Shown: one piece after another, positions 14,183 to 21,828 of the stretch
How positions within the stretch are numbered: position 1 is the stretch's first letter
Layout: every line of letters begins with the position of its first letter
Origin: an uncultured Lachnospiraceae bacterium
GTDB lineage: Bacteria > Bacillota > Clostridia > Lachnospirales > Lachnospiraceae
Assembly: GCA_905203555.1 (NCBI GenBank)
Contig: CAJKWK010000050.1
Coordinates: forward strand, 1-22,101
Direction of reading: 5' to 3'
Length of the DNA stretch: 22,101 bases
Notes under the pieces: generated by a model
Told to the model about the DNA's origin: nothing
Database searches by the model: none
The model's input: only the letters and a program-made list of their open reading frames with translations
Program-made: the position numbers and the translations under genes

Positions 14183-14619
14183 TGTTAATGCCAAAAAGAG
14201 TTAAACGTCGTAAACAGTTTCGTGGTACTATGAAAGGAAAAGCCCTGAGAGGTAACACGATTTCATATGGTGAATACGGTATTGTTGCTACAGAACCTTG
14301 TTGGATCCGTTCCAACCAGATTGAGGCAGCCCGTATTGCTATGACACGTTATATCAAGCGTGGTGGTAAAGTTTGGATCAAAATCTTCCCAGACAAACCG
14401 GTAACAGCAAAACCAGCAGAAACTCGTATGGGTAGCGGAAAAGGTGCATTAGAGTACTGGGTAGCAGTTGTAAAACCAGGTCGCGTAATGTTCGAGATCG
14501 CAGGAGTATCCGAAGAAGTAGCTAGAGAAGCTCTGCGTCTTGCAATGCACAAATTACCTTGCAAATGCAAAATCGTTTCTCGCGCAGAATTAGAAGGCGG
14601 TGATAACAGTGAAAATTAA
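14182..14619 (+). CDS. rplP: 50S ribosomal protein L16
   Basis: This 145-residue protein has the family start MLMPKRVKRRKQFRG and conserved TRYIKRGGKVWIKIFPDKPVT and RMGSGKGALEYWVA motifs. It organises the A-site tRNA pocket near the peptidyl transferase centre. The ATG at 14182 overlaps the S3 stop by one base; a second ATG two codons on is possible, but MLMPKRV fits the family. It overlaps L29 by 11 nt. Confidence 0.97.
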   Translation: MLMPKRVKRRKQFRGTMKGKALRGNTISYGEYGIVATEPCWIRSNQIEAARIAMTRYIKRGGKVWIKIFPDKPVTAKPAETRMGSGKGALEYWVAVVKPGRVMFEIAGVSEEVAREALRLAMHKLPCKCKIVSRAELEGGDNSEN

Positions 14620-14809
14620 TACATTTGTAAACGAATTAAGAGGAAAATCCGTAGAGGAATTGAATCAGGAATTAGTAGCTGCTAAGAAAGAGCTTTTTAA
14701 CTTGAGATTCCAGAATGCGACAAATCAGTTAGATAACACAAGCAGAATTAAGGAAGTAAGAAAGAATATTGCTCGTATTCAGACTATGATCACAGAAGCT
14801 GGAAGATAA
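14609..14809 (+). CDS. rpmC: 50S ribosomal protein L29 (GTG start)
   Basis: This 66-residue, two-helix protein at the tunnel exit has the conserved LFNLRFQNATNQLDNTSRIKEVRK segment. The GTG at 14609 is chosen: AGAAGGCGG (14592-14600) lies 8 nt upstream and the start then reads MKINTF. The in-frame GTG at 14600 falls inside that binding site. The gene overlaps the end of L16, implying translational coupling. Confidence 0.95.
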   Translation: MKINTFVNELRGKSVEELNQELVAAKKELFNLRFQNATNQLDNTSRIKEVRKNIARIQTMITEAGR

Positions 14810-14862
14810 TCGGCAGTGATTAGCGACTTCCCTATAAAAAGAATTCGAAAGGAGTAGCAACT

Positions 14863-15120
14863 GTGGAAGAAAGAAATTTGAGAAAAACACGTACCGGCAA
14901 GGTTGTCAGCGACAAAATGGACAAGACAATCGTTGTTGCAGTTGAAGACCACGTTAAGCATCCGCTGTATAAGAAAATCGTAAAGAGAACTTATAAGCTG
15001 AAAGCTCATGACGAGCAGAACGAATGCCGCGTTGGTGATACAGTAAAAGTTATGGAAACAAGACCGCTGTCTAAAGATAAGAGATGGAGACTTGTAGAAA
15101 TCGTAGAGAAGGCAAAATAA
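14863..15120 (+). CDS. rpsQ: 30S ribosomal protein S17 (GTG start)
   Basis: This 85-residue OB-fold protein binds 16S rRNA early in assembly. It has the conserved RKTRTGKVVSDKMDKTIVVAVE strand region and METRPLSKDKRWRLVEI. It starts at GTG 14863, with GAAAGGAG 8 nt upstream; no in-frame ATG fits the family start. Confidence 0.97.
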   Translation: MEERNLRKTRTGKVVSDKMDKTIVVAVEDHVKHPLYKKIVKRTYKLKAHDEQNECRVGDTVKVMETRPLSKDKRWRLVEIVEKAK

Positions 15121-15161
15121 TTGCTTTACATTTGTGAGTAGATTAAAGGAGGTTTACCTGC

Positions 15162-15530
15162 ATGATACAACAGGAAAGTAGACTTAAAGTAGCCGATAAT
15201 ACAGGCGCAAAAGAGCTGCTGTGTATCCGCGTGCTTGGCGGTTCTACAAGAAGATATGCCAACATCGGAGACGTAATCGTTGCAACTGTTAAAGATGCAA
15301 CACCAGGCGGCGTTGTTAAAAAAGGTGATGTTGTGAAAGCAGTTGTTGTTCGTTCTGTAAAGGGTGCACGTCGTAAAGATGGTTCCTACATCAGATTCGA
15401 TGAAAATGCTGCAGTTATCATCAAAGATGATTTGAACCCACGTGGAACACGTATTTTTGGACCAGTAGCTCGTGAGCTTCGTGAGAAACACTTCATGAAG
15501 ATCGTTTCTCTGGCTCCGGAAGTACTGTAA
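15162..15530 (+). CDS. rplN: 50S ribosomal protein L14
   Basis: This 122-residue protein is exactly the usual length, with MIQQESRLKVADNTGAKEL and the C-terminal GTRIFGPVARELREK. It contacts 16S rRNA in an intersubunit bridge and is the RsfS silencing site. AAAGGAGG precedes the ATG; the stop is part of the L24 ribosome binding site region. Confidence 0.98.
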   Translation: MIQQESRLKVADNTGAKELLCIRVLGGSTRRYANIGDVIVATVKDATPGGVVKKGDVVKAVVVRSVKGARRKDGSYIRFDENAAVIIKDDLNPRGTRIFGPVARELREKHFMKIVSLAPEVL

Positions 15531-15544
15531 GGAGGTGCGTAAGA

Positions 15545-15859
15545 ATGTCAACTATGAAGATTAGAAAAGGTGATACTGTAAGAGTAATCGCCGGAAAAGA
15601 TAAAGACAAAGAAGGCAAAGTTCTTGCTGTAAATAAAAAAGACGGAAAAGTTCTGGTTGAAGGCGTTAATATGCTGACAAAGCACACAAAACCGAGCATG
15701 GCTAATCAGAATGGCGGTATCGTTCATCAGGAAGGACCGATTGATATTTCTAACGTAATGTATGTTCATAAAGGACAGACAACAAGAATCGGTTTCAAGA
15801 TGGATGGAGACAAAAAAGTTCGTGTTGCAAAATCAACAGGCGACGTAATCGAAGACTAA
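15545..15859 (+). CDS. rplX: 50S ribosomal protein L24
   Basis: This 104-residue protein has an N-terminal KOW motif (MKIRKGDTVRVIAGKDKDKEGK). It is one of the two assembly initiators of the 50S subunit. AAGGAGGTG (15529-15537), overlapping the L14 stop, supports ATG 15545; ATG 15554 is a less well spaced alternative. Confidence 0.97.
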   Translation: MSTMKIRKGDTVRVIAGKDKDKEGKVLAVNKKDGKVLVEGVNMLTKHTKPSMANQNGGIVHQEGPIDISNVMYVHKGQTTRIGFKMDGDKKVRVAKSTGDVIED

Positions 15860-15882
15860 TTTGAGGAAGGAGGTCCAGAACT

Positions 15883-16422
15883 TTGAGTAGACTGAAAGAA
15901 ACATATCAGAATGAGATCGTTGAAGCAATGATCAAAAAATTTGGATATAAAAATAAAATGGAAGTGCCGAAACTCGATAAGATCGTTATCAACATGGGCG
16001 TAGGCGAAGCAAAAGACAATGCAAAAGTATTGGAGTCTGCAATTGCTGATCTTGAGAAAATTTCAGGACAGAAAGCAGTTGTAACAAGAGCAAAGAATTC
16101 CGTAGCAAACTTCAAAATCAGAGAAGGTATGGCTATTGGATGTAAGGTTACACTGAGAGGCGAAAGAATGTATGAATTCGCTGATCGTCTGATCAACCTT
16201 GCACTTCCGCGTGTACGTGACTTTAGAGGTGTAAACCCGAACGCGTTTGACGGAAGAGGTAACTACGCACTTGGAATCAAGGAACAGCTTATTTTCCCGG
16301 AAATCGAGTACGATAAAATCGATAAGGTAAGAGGTATGGATGTAATTTTCGTTACAACTGCCAAAACTGATGAAGAGGCTCGCGAGCTTCTGAGACAGTT
16401 CAATATGCCGTTTGCAAAGTAA
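15883..16422 (+). CDS. rplE: 50S ribosomal protein L5 (TTG start)
   Basis: This 179-residue 5S rRNA-binding protein of the central protuberance has KLDKIVINMGVGEA and RDFRGVNPNAFDGRGNYALGIKEQ. The start is TTG 15883, preceded at good distance by AAGGAGG (about 15867-15873); the resulting MSRLKETY matches the family N-terminus. Confidence 0.97.
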   Translation: MSRLKETYQNEIVEAMIKKFGYKNKMEVPKLDKIVINMGVGEAKDNAKVLESAIADLEKISGQKAVVTRAKNSVANFKIREGMAIGCKVTLRGERMYEFADRLINLALPRVRDFRGVNPNAFDGRGNYALGIKEQLIFPEIEYDKIDKVRGMDVIFVTTAKTDEEARELLRQFNMPFAK

Positions 16423-16437
16423 TTAAGGAGGAGAATC

Positions 16438-16623
16438 ATGGCAAAGACATCTATGAAAATCAAACAGCAGCGTAAACCAAAATTCTCTACAAGAGAATAT
16501 AACCGCTGCAGAATTTGTGGTCGTCCGCATGCATATTTGAGAAAATATGGTATCTGCCGTGTCTGCTTCCGTGAACTGGCATACAAAGGTCAGATTCCGG
16601 GAGTTAAGAAGGCAAGCTGGTAA
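16438..16623 (+). CDS. rpsN: 30S ribosomal protein S14, zinc-binding type
   Basis: This 61-residue protein is the short S14 form, with the zinc ligands CxxC (CRIC) and CxxC (CRVC) flanking GRPHAYLRKYGI. The presence of the zinc form in the spc cluster is normal for Firmicutes. AAGGAGG lies just upstream. It is followed by an 80-bp gap with a strong hairpin. Confidence 0.98.
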   Translation: MAKTSMKIKQQRKPKFSTREYNRCRICGRPHAYLRKYGICRVCFRELAYKGQIPGVKKASW

Positions 16624-16633
16624 ACCGAAAGAG

Positions 16634-16662
16634 AGTTCTTTTCGAATTTAGGGAAAAGAACT
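16634..16662 (+). other. Perfect 10-bp hairpin in the S14-S8 gap
   Basis: AGTTCTTTTC (16634-16643) pairs perfectly with GAAAAGAACT (16653-16662) around a 9-nt loop. No T-run follows, so transcription should continue. The right arm and its 3-prime flank, AAGAACTTCCTT (16656-16667), recur exactly at 17204-17215 in the S8-L6 gap, where the matching GTTCTT (17165-17170) again forms the left arm. Confidence 0.65.
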
Positions 16663-16703
16663 TCCTTGAATGTTAATAAAGTATAGAAGGAGGATACATC
16701 CAC

Positions 16704-17105
16704 ATGACAATGAGTGATCCAATTGCAGATATGCTTACAAGAATCCGTAATGCAAATACTGCTAAACATGATACAGTTGATGTTCCTGCATCTAAGATGA
16801 AGATTGCGATTGCAAACATTCTTTTGGATGAAGGATACATTGCAAAATATGATATCGTAGAAGACGGAAACTTCCAGACAATTCATATCACATTGAAATA
16901 TGGTGCTGATAAGAACGAGAAAGTTATCTCTGGTCTGAAGAGAATTTCCAAACCGGGTCTTCGTGTCTACGCAAACAGCGAAGATATGCCAAAGGTACTT
17001 GGCGGACTGGGTACAGCTATCGTATCTACAAATAAAGGTGTTATCACAGACAAAGAAGCAAGAAAGCTCGGCGTAGGCGGAGAAGTATTGTGCTTTATTT
17101 GGTAG
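16704..17105 (+). CDS. rpsH: 30S ribosomal protein S8
   Basis: This 133-residue primary 16S rRNA-binding protein has SDPIADMLTRIRNA at the start and the C-terminal STNKGVITDKEARKLGVGGEVLCFIW. In E. coli S8 represses the spc operon at L5; whether it does so here is unknown. AAGGAGG lies about 12 nt before the ATG. The following gap of 226 bp is the longest inside the operon. Confidence 0.98.
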   Translation: MTMSDPIADMLTRIRNANTAKHDTVDVPASKMKIAIANILLDEGYIAKYDIVEDGNFQTIHITLKYGADKNEKVISGLKRISKPGLRVYANSEDMPKVLGGLGTAIVSTNKGVITDKEARKLGVGGEVLCFIW

Positions 17106-17164
17106 GCCGAAAGCAACTTAGTGAAAGCAAGCCAAAAGGCGCAGCTTGAACTTAGTGCGAGGTC

Positions 17165-17209
17165 GTTCTTGGCGCTTAGCGAGGTATTGTCGAGCTTAGC
17201 AAGAAGAAC
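17165..17209 (+). repeat. Nested hairpin element enclosing repeat copy C (S8-L6 gap)
   Basis: GTTCTT (17165-17170) can pair with AAGAAC (17204-17209). Inside lies copy C (17174-17200): GCTTAGCGAGG to TCGAGCTTAGC, the reverse complement of copy A at 26 of 27 positions. The element is therefore inverted relative to copies A, B and D. Confidence 0.7.
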
Positions 17210-17226
17210 TTCCTTAGCTATCTGAA

Positions 17227-17258
17227 GCACTAGGTTCGGGGGAAACCTCACCAAGTGC
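17227..17258 (+). repeat. Palindromic repeat, copy D (S8-L6 gap)
   Basis: This 32-bp element from GCACTAGGTTCG to CCTCACCAAGTGC aligns with copy B without gaps, and both continue into TCAATG. Some differences look compensatory (GGTT with AACC), so AGGTT/AACCT can pair in D, hinting that structure is conserved. Confidence 0.7.
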
Positions 17259-17276
17259 TCAATGCAACTGAAAACA

Positions 17277-17298
17277 GAGCGGACAAAAGCATCCGCTC
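17277..17298 (+). other. 7-bp hairpin upstream of L6
   Basis: GAGCGGA (17277-17283) pairs perfectly with TCCGCTC (17292-17298) around an 8-nt loop, about 34 bp before the L6 start. There is no T-tract. It could be part of the repeat-bearing spacer or an RNA processing site. Confidence 0.45.
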
Positions 17299-17331
17299 CG
17301 AAAATCTAAGTTAAAATAGGAGGATAAAGGT

Positions 17332-17874
17332 ATGTCACGTATTGGAAGACTGCCAATCGCAATTCCGGCTGGTGTTACAGTTGAGATTGCTGAGAATAAT
17401 GTAGTGACTGTAAAAGGTCCTAAGGGAACTCTGACAAAAGAGCTTCCGGTAGAAATGGAAATCAAACAGGAAGGCGAAGAAGTAATCGTTACAAGACCAA
17501 ACGATCTGAAGAAAATGAAATCTCTTCATGGTCTGACAAGAACACTGATCAACAACATGGTTGTTGGTGTTACTAACGGATACGAAAAAGTTCTGGAAGT
17601 AAATGGTGTTGGTTACAGAGCCGCTAAATCCGGAAACAAATTGACACTGAACCTTGGATATTCTCATCCGGTTGAGATGATTGATCCGGAAGGTGTTGAG
17701 ACTGTTCTGGAAGGACAGAATAAGATTACTGTAAAAGGTATCGATAAAGAAAAAGTTGGCCAGTATGCTGCTGAAATCAGAGACAAGAGAAGACCGGAGC
17801 CATATAAGGGCAAGGGAATCAAGTATGCTGATGAAGTGATCAGACGTAAAGTTGGTAAGACTGGTAAGAAATAA
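17332..17874 (+). CDS. rplF: 50S ribosomal protein L6
   Basis: This 180-residue protein has two related alpha/beta domains, MSRIGRLPIAIPAGV at the start and the C-terminal IRDKRRPEPYKGKGIKY signature. It lies near the sarcin-ricin loop at the elongation-factor site. AGGAGG precedes the ATG. It is separated from S8 by 226 bp of repeat-bearing spacer. Confidence 0.98.
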   Translation: MSRIGRLPIAIPAGVTVEIAENNVVTVKGPKGTLTKELPVEMEIKQEGEEVIVTRPNDLKKMKSLHGLTRTLINNMVVGVTNGYEKVLEVNGVGYRAAKSGNKLTLNLGYSHPVEMIDPEGVETVLEGQNKITVKGIDKEKVGQYAAEIRDKRRPEPYKGKGIKYADEVIRRKVGKTGKK

Positions 17875-17891
17875 TTAAGGAGGGTGTGAAA

Positions 17892-18260
17892 ATGGTTAGT
17901 AAAAAATCAAGAAGTGAAATTCGCAGAAAAAAACACATGAAATTGCGTAACCGTTTCAGCGGAACAGCTGAAAGACCGCGTTTGGCTGTGTTCAGAAGTA
18001 ATAATCACATGTATGCACAGATTATTGACGATACAGTTGGAAACACTCTTGTAGCAGCTTCCACTCTTCAGAAAGATGTGAAAGCAGAGCTTGAGAAGAC
18101 CAACAACGTTGATGCTGCAGCATATCTTGGAAAAGTTATCGCTGAGAAGGCAAAAGAAAAAGGTATTACAGACGTAGTCTTTGACAGAGGCGGCTTTATA
18201 TACCAGGGTAAAATTCAGGCATTAGCAGACGCAGCAAGAGAAGCTGGGTTGAATTTCTAG
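17892..18260 (+). CDS. rplR: 50S ribosomal protein L18
   Basis: This 122-residue 5S rRNA-binding protein has a basic N-terminus, the RPRLAVFRSNNHMYAQIIDD core and a conserved end FDRGGFIYQGKIQALADAAREAGL. ATG 17892 is chosen, 7 nt after AAGGAGGG; the GTG at 17886 lies too close to that site. Confidence 0.97.
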   Translation: MVSKKSRSEIRRKKHMKLRNRFSGTAERPRLAVFRSNNHMYAQIIDDTVGNTLVAASTLQKDVKAELEKTNNVDAAAYLGKVIAEKAKEKGITDVVFDRGGFIYQGKIQALADAAREAGLNF

Positions 18261-18276
18261 GAAGGGAGAACACATA

Positions 18277-18786
18277 ATGAGACAGGAACGTATTGATGCT
18301 AGCCAGTTAGAGTTAGAAGAAAAAGTGGTATCAATCAAGCGTGTTACCAAGGTCGTAAAAGGTGGTCGTAACATGAGATTCACAGCTTTAGTAGTTGTTG
18401 GCGATGGTAAAGGCCATGTTGGTGCAGGCTTAGGAAAAGCTACTGAAATCCCGGAAGCTATCCGTAAAGGTAAAGAAGATGCAGCAAAGAAATTGATTGA
18501 AGTTGCACTGGACGAAAATGATAGTGTAACACATGATATTATCGGTAAATTCGGAAGTGCTTCTGTACTTTTGAAGAAAGCTCCAGACGGTACTGGAGTA
18601 ATTGCCGGAGGTCCGGCACGTGCGGTTATCGAGTTAGCAGGTATCAAGAATATCCGTACAAAATCTTTAGGATCTAACAACAAGCAGAATGTAGTACTTG
18701 CTACAATCGAGGGTCTGAAGAACATCAAGACTCCAGAAGCTGTTGCTAAACTTCGTGGAAAATCAGTGGAAGAGATTGTGGGCTAA
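18277..18786 (+). CDS. rpsE: 30S ribosomal protein S5
   Basis: This 169-residue protein has the N-terminal double-stranded-RNA-binding fold (KVVKGGRNMRFTALVVVGD) and C-terminal KAPDGTGVIAGGPARAV. It lies at the mRNA entry site and influences decoding accuracy. GAAGGGAG is upstream; the gap from L18 is 16 bp. Confidence 0.98.
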   Translation: MRQERIDASQLELEEKVVSIKRVTKVVKGGRNMRFTALVVVGDGKGHVGAGLGKATEIPEAIRKGKEDAAKKLIEVALDENDSVTHDIIGKFGSASVLLKKAPDGTGVIAGGPARAVIELAGIKNIRTKSLGSNNKQNVVLATIEGLKNIKTPEAVAKLRGKSVEEIVG

Positions 18787-18804
18787 TTATAGGAGGTAAT
18801 TAGA

Positions 18805-18987
18805 ATGGCAAATTTAAAAGTTACACTTGTAAAGTCTACCATCGGTGCCGTACCAAAGCACAGAAAGACTGTTGAAGCTTTGGGACTGAAGAAGCTGAAT
18901 AAGACAGTTGTATTACCGGATAATGCAGCAACAAGAGGTATGGTACAGCAGGTTAGACATTTAGTGAAAGTTGAAGAAGAAGCATAA
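18805..18987 (+). CDS. rpmD: 50S ribosomal protein L30
   Basis: This 60-residue protein is of typical bacterial length, with LKVTLVKSTIGAVPKHRKTVEALGLKK (shown by its ends, residues 4-30) and a VRHLVKVEE end. AGGAGG lies before the ATG. Confidence 0.97.
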   Translation: MANLKVTLVKSTIGAVPKHRKTVEALGLKKLNKTVVLPDNAATRGMVQQVRHLVKVEEEA

Positions 18988-19012
18988 TCATAACAGATAA
19001 GGAGGTAATATC

Positions 19013-19453
19013 ATGGACTTATCAAACTTGAGACCGGCAGACGGTGCAAAGCAGAGTGATAATTTCAGAAGAGGCCGCGGACATGGTTCAGGAAACGGTA
19101 AGACAGCCGGAAAAGGTCACAAAGGTCAGAAAGCTCGTTCAGGCGGCACAAGACCAGGCTTTGAAGGTGGTCAGATGCCTTTATACAGAAGAATACCTAA
19201 GAGAGGTTTCACAAATAGAAACTCTAAAAACATCGTAGGTATTAACTTGGGCGCACTTGAGATTTTCGAAGATGGAGCTACAGTATCTGTAGAGACATTG
19301 ATTGAAACAGGTATCGTTAAGAACCCAAGAGACGGCGTTAAAATTCTTGGAAATGGTGAGTTAACTAAGAAACTGACAGTTCAGGCAAATGCATTTAGTG
19401 CATCTGCAGCTGAAAAGATTGAGGCACTTGGTGGAAAAGCAGAGGTGATCTAA
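19013..19453 (+). CDS. rplO: 50S ribosomal protein L15
   Basis: This 146-residue protein has the glycine- and arginine-rich N-terminal tail (GRGHGSGNGKTAGKGHKGQK) that threads into 23S rRNA and the FEGGQMPLYRRIPKRGF motif. AAGGAGG precedes the ATG. Its stop overlaps the secY start by one base (TAATG). Confidence 0.98.
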   Translation: MDLSNLRPADGAKQSDNFRRGRGHGSGNGKTAGKGHKGQKARSGGTRPGFEGGQMPLYRRIPKRGFTNRNSKNIVGINLGALEIFEDGATVSVETLIETGIVKNPRDGVKILGNGELTKKLTVQANAFSASAAEKIEALGGKAEVI

Positions 19454-20805
19454 TGCTAAAGACATTACGAAGAGCGTTTAGTATAGAAGATATCCGTAAG
19501 AAATTATTCTACACATTTATGATGCTTATCGTTGTAAGACTTGGTTCCCAACTGCCGACGCCAGGCGTGAACCCAACCTATATTCAGAACTTTTTTGCGA
19601 ATCAGACCGGTGATGCATTCAATTTTTTTGATGCATTTACCGGGGGTTCCTTTACGAACTTCTCAGTGTTCGCACTGAGTATTACACCGTACATTACATC
19701 TTCTATTATTATTCAGCTTCTTACAATTGCAATTCCGAAATTAGAGGAAATGCAGAAAGAAGGAGCAGATGGAAGAAAGAAACTTGCAGCAATTACACGT
19801 TATACAACAGTTGCAATTGCTTTGATCGAGTCAACAGCAATGGCAGTTGGATTTGGACGTCAGGGATTGTTGGTAGAATACAATTTTGTTAATGCTGCAA
19901 TTGTGGTATGTACACTGACAGCAGGGTCGGCTTTCCTTATGTGGATAGGTGAGCGTATCACAGAAAAAGGTGTTGGAAATGGTATTTCAATCGTTTTGTT
20001 GATCAATATTATTTCTCGTGTGCCAGAAGATCTGGTAAGACTGTACACACAGTTCATCCAGGGAAAAACAGTGGCAAAAGGAATTCTTGCAGGTGTGATT
20101 ATTCTTGCAATTCTGCTGGTAGTAGTTGTATTTGTAATTGTTCTGCAAGGCGGAGAAAGAAGAATTGCCGTACAGTATTCTCAGAAGATTCAGGGAAGAA
20201 AGACATACGGCGGACAGTCTTCACATATTCCACTTAAGGTAAACACCGCAGGAGTAATCCCGATTATCTTTGCGTCATCTTTGATGCAGACACCGATTAT
20301 CATTGCACAATTCCTTGGAAAAGGAAATGGAACAGGTATCGGAAGTCAGATCCTTCGTGGATTAAACTCCAATAACTGGTGTGATCCGGACAACTTAATA
20401 TATTCAATAGGACTTGTTTTTTACATTATTCTTACAATATTCTTTGCATATTTCTATACGTCAATTACATTCAATCCGTTGGAAATTGCAAACAATATGA
20501 AGAAGAGCGGTGGCTTTATTCCAGGTATTCGTCCTGGTAAGCCAACGACAGAATATCTGACACAGATCCTTAATTACATCATCTTTATTGGTGCATGTGG
20601 ACTGGTTATTGTTCAGGTAATTCCATTCTTCTTTAATGGTGTATTTGGAGCAAATGTCTCATTCGGTGGAACATCTTTGATCATTATCGTAGGTGTTGTA
20701 CTTGAGACAATCAAGCAGATCGAATCACAGATGCTTGTTCGTAATTACACAGGATTTTTGAATAACAAGGGCAATTCTATGAAAAACAGTTTCCTTGGAT
20801 ACTAA
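19453..20805 (+). CDS. secY: Protein translocase subunit SecY
   Basis: This 450-residue membrane protein has about ten transmembrane helices and forms the channel of the SecYEG translocon for secretion and membrane insertion. It shows the GSQLPTPGVNP motif (about 31-41), SLMQTPIIIAQF, the cytoplasmic GGERRIAVQYSQKIQGRKTYGG loop region (SecA/ribosome contact) and NPLEIANNMKKSGGFIPGIRPGKPT (residues given by their ends). Translation is coupled to L15 by the TAATG overlap, the usual arrangement at the end of the spc operon. Confidence 0.98.
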   Translation: MLKTLRRAFSIEDIRKKLFYTFMMLIVVRLGSQLPTPGVNPTYIQNFFANQTGDAFNFFDAFTGGSFTNFSVFALSITPYITSSIIIQLLTIAIPKLEEMQKEGADGRKKLAAITRYTTVAIALIESTAMAVGFGRQGLLVEYNFVNAAIVVCTLTAGSAFLMWIGERITEKGVGNGISIVLLINIISRVPEDLVRLYTQFIQGKTVAKGILAGVIILAILLVVVVFVIVLQGGERRIAVQYSQKIQGRKTYGGQSSHIPLKVNTAGVIPIIFASSLMQTPIIIAQFLGKGNGTGIGSQILRGLNSNNWCDPDNLIYSIGLVFYIILTIFFAYFYTSITFNPLEIANNMKKSGGFIPGIRPGKPTTEYLTQILNYIIFIGACGLVIVQVIPFFFNGVFGANVSFGGTSLIIIVGVVLETIKQIESQMLVRNYTGFLNNKGNSMKNSFLGY

Positions 20806-20820
20806 AAGAAATATTTAGCT

Positions 20821-20853
20821 CGCTGTGCTTTTCCGGAGAGGAAAAGCGCAACG
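20821..20853 (+). other. Strong hairpin between secY and adk
   Basis: TGTGCTTTTCC (20824-20834) pairs with GGAAAAGCGCA (20840-20850), 11 bp with one U-G, around GGAGA; two more pairs follow after a mismatch. There is no T-run after it. It may moderate transcription or mark an mRNA processing point between the translocon and kinase genes. Confidence 0.55.
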
Positions 20854-20896
20854 GGTTAATGTCATATTATGAAGAATTAGCGAGGAGGTATGCAGT

Positions 20897-21541
20897 ATGA
20901 AGATTATTATGTTAGGTGCTCCGGGAGCAGGAAAAGGTACACAGGCAAAAAAGATTGCAGATAAGTATGCGATTCCACATATTTCTACAGGTGATATTTT
21001 CCGGGCAAATATTAAAAATGGCACTGAGCTTGGTAAGAAAGCAAAAACCTATATGGATCAGGGACTGCTTGTTCCGGACGAACTGGTAGTAGATCTTGTA
21101 GTTGACCGCGTAAATCAGGAAGATTGTGCAAACGGATACGTTCTGGATGGTTTTCCTAGAACAATTCCACAGGCAGAGGCTTTGGATCATGCATTGAAAG
21201 CTCTGGGGCAGAAAATGGATTATGCTATTAACGTAGAAGTTCCGGATGAAAACATTGTCAACCGTATGTCTGGCAGAAGAGCATGTGTAGACTGCGGCGC
21301 TACATATCATATTGTATACGCACCAACAAAGACAGAGGGCATTTGTGATAAATGTGGCGGTAGTTTGATTCTGCGTGATGATGATAAGCCGGAAACAGTT
21401 TTAAAACGTCTTGGTGTATATCATGACCAGACACAGCCACTGATTGATTACTATACAAATGCAGGTATTCTCAGAGAAGTAGATGGCACAATCGATATTG
21501 ATGATGTATTTGCAGAGATTGTAAAGATTCTGGGAGAATAA
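20897..21541 (+). CDS. adk: Adenylate kinase
   Basis: This 214-residue long-form enzyme interconverts ATP plus AMP and two ADP. It has the P-loop GAPGAGKGT (7-15), the AMP-binding STGDIFR region, the DGFPRT motif (84-89) and a LID domain with four zinc-ligand cysteines (130, 133, 150, 153) typical of Gram-positive and clostridial Adk. AGGAGG precedes the ATG. It follows secY as in most Firmicutes; the KOW gene follows after 3 nt. Confidence 0.98.
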   Translation: MKIIMLGAPGAGKGTQAKKIADKYAIPHISTGDIFRANIKNGTELGKKAKTYMDQGLLVPDELVVDLVVDRVNQEDCANGYVLDGFPRTIPQAEALDHALKALGQKMDYAINVEVPDENIVNRMSGRRACVDCGATYHIVYAPTKTEGICDKCGGSLILRDDDKPETVLKRLGVYHDQTQPLIDYYTNAGILREVDGTIDIDDVFAEIVKILGE

Positions 21542-21544
21542 TAC

Positions 21545-21802
21545 ATGATACTGGAAGCAGGAATGTTTGCGAAAGCAAAAGCAGGACATGACAAAAATTG
21601 TATATATGTCATTATTTCTGTCAATGATGAATATGTATATCTGGCAGATGGGGACGCAAGACCCGTCTGCCGTCCAAAAAGAAAAAATAGAAAGCACATA
21701 CAGCCGATCACGTGTGTGCGCTGCGAATCTATTACAGATGATCGGATTATCAGGAATGCAGTGAAAACAAGAAAAGAAATAGAAAAAACTGGAATTATAT
21801 AA
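21545..21802 (+). CDS. KOW-domain RNA-binding protein (L14E-like)
   Basis: This 85-residue protein resembles the short KOW/L14E-type proteins encoded just before infA in many clostridia. It opens with MILEAGMFAKAKAGHDKNCIY (first 20 or so residues), the KOW-like beta region, and is rich in basic residues in the middle (RPKRKNRKH). A role in translation or ribosome binding is inferred from the domain and position; function is unproven. It starts 3 nt after adk, with GGGAG in the end of adk as ribosome binding site. The map gene that often lies between adk and this gene is absent. Confidence 0.8.
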   Translation: MILEAGMFAKAKAGHDKNCIYVIISVNDEYVYLADGDARPVCRPKRKNRKHIQPITCVRCESITDDRIIRNAVKTRKEIEKTGII

Positions 21803-21828
21803 GTGCAAAAAGCACAGGAGGATTGAAT

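Noticed and set aside
16634..16662. Terminator after S14
   Set aside because: The stem is perfect but is followed by TCCTTGAATG with no T-run, and essential S8 lies downstream in the same operon.
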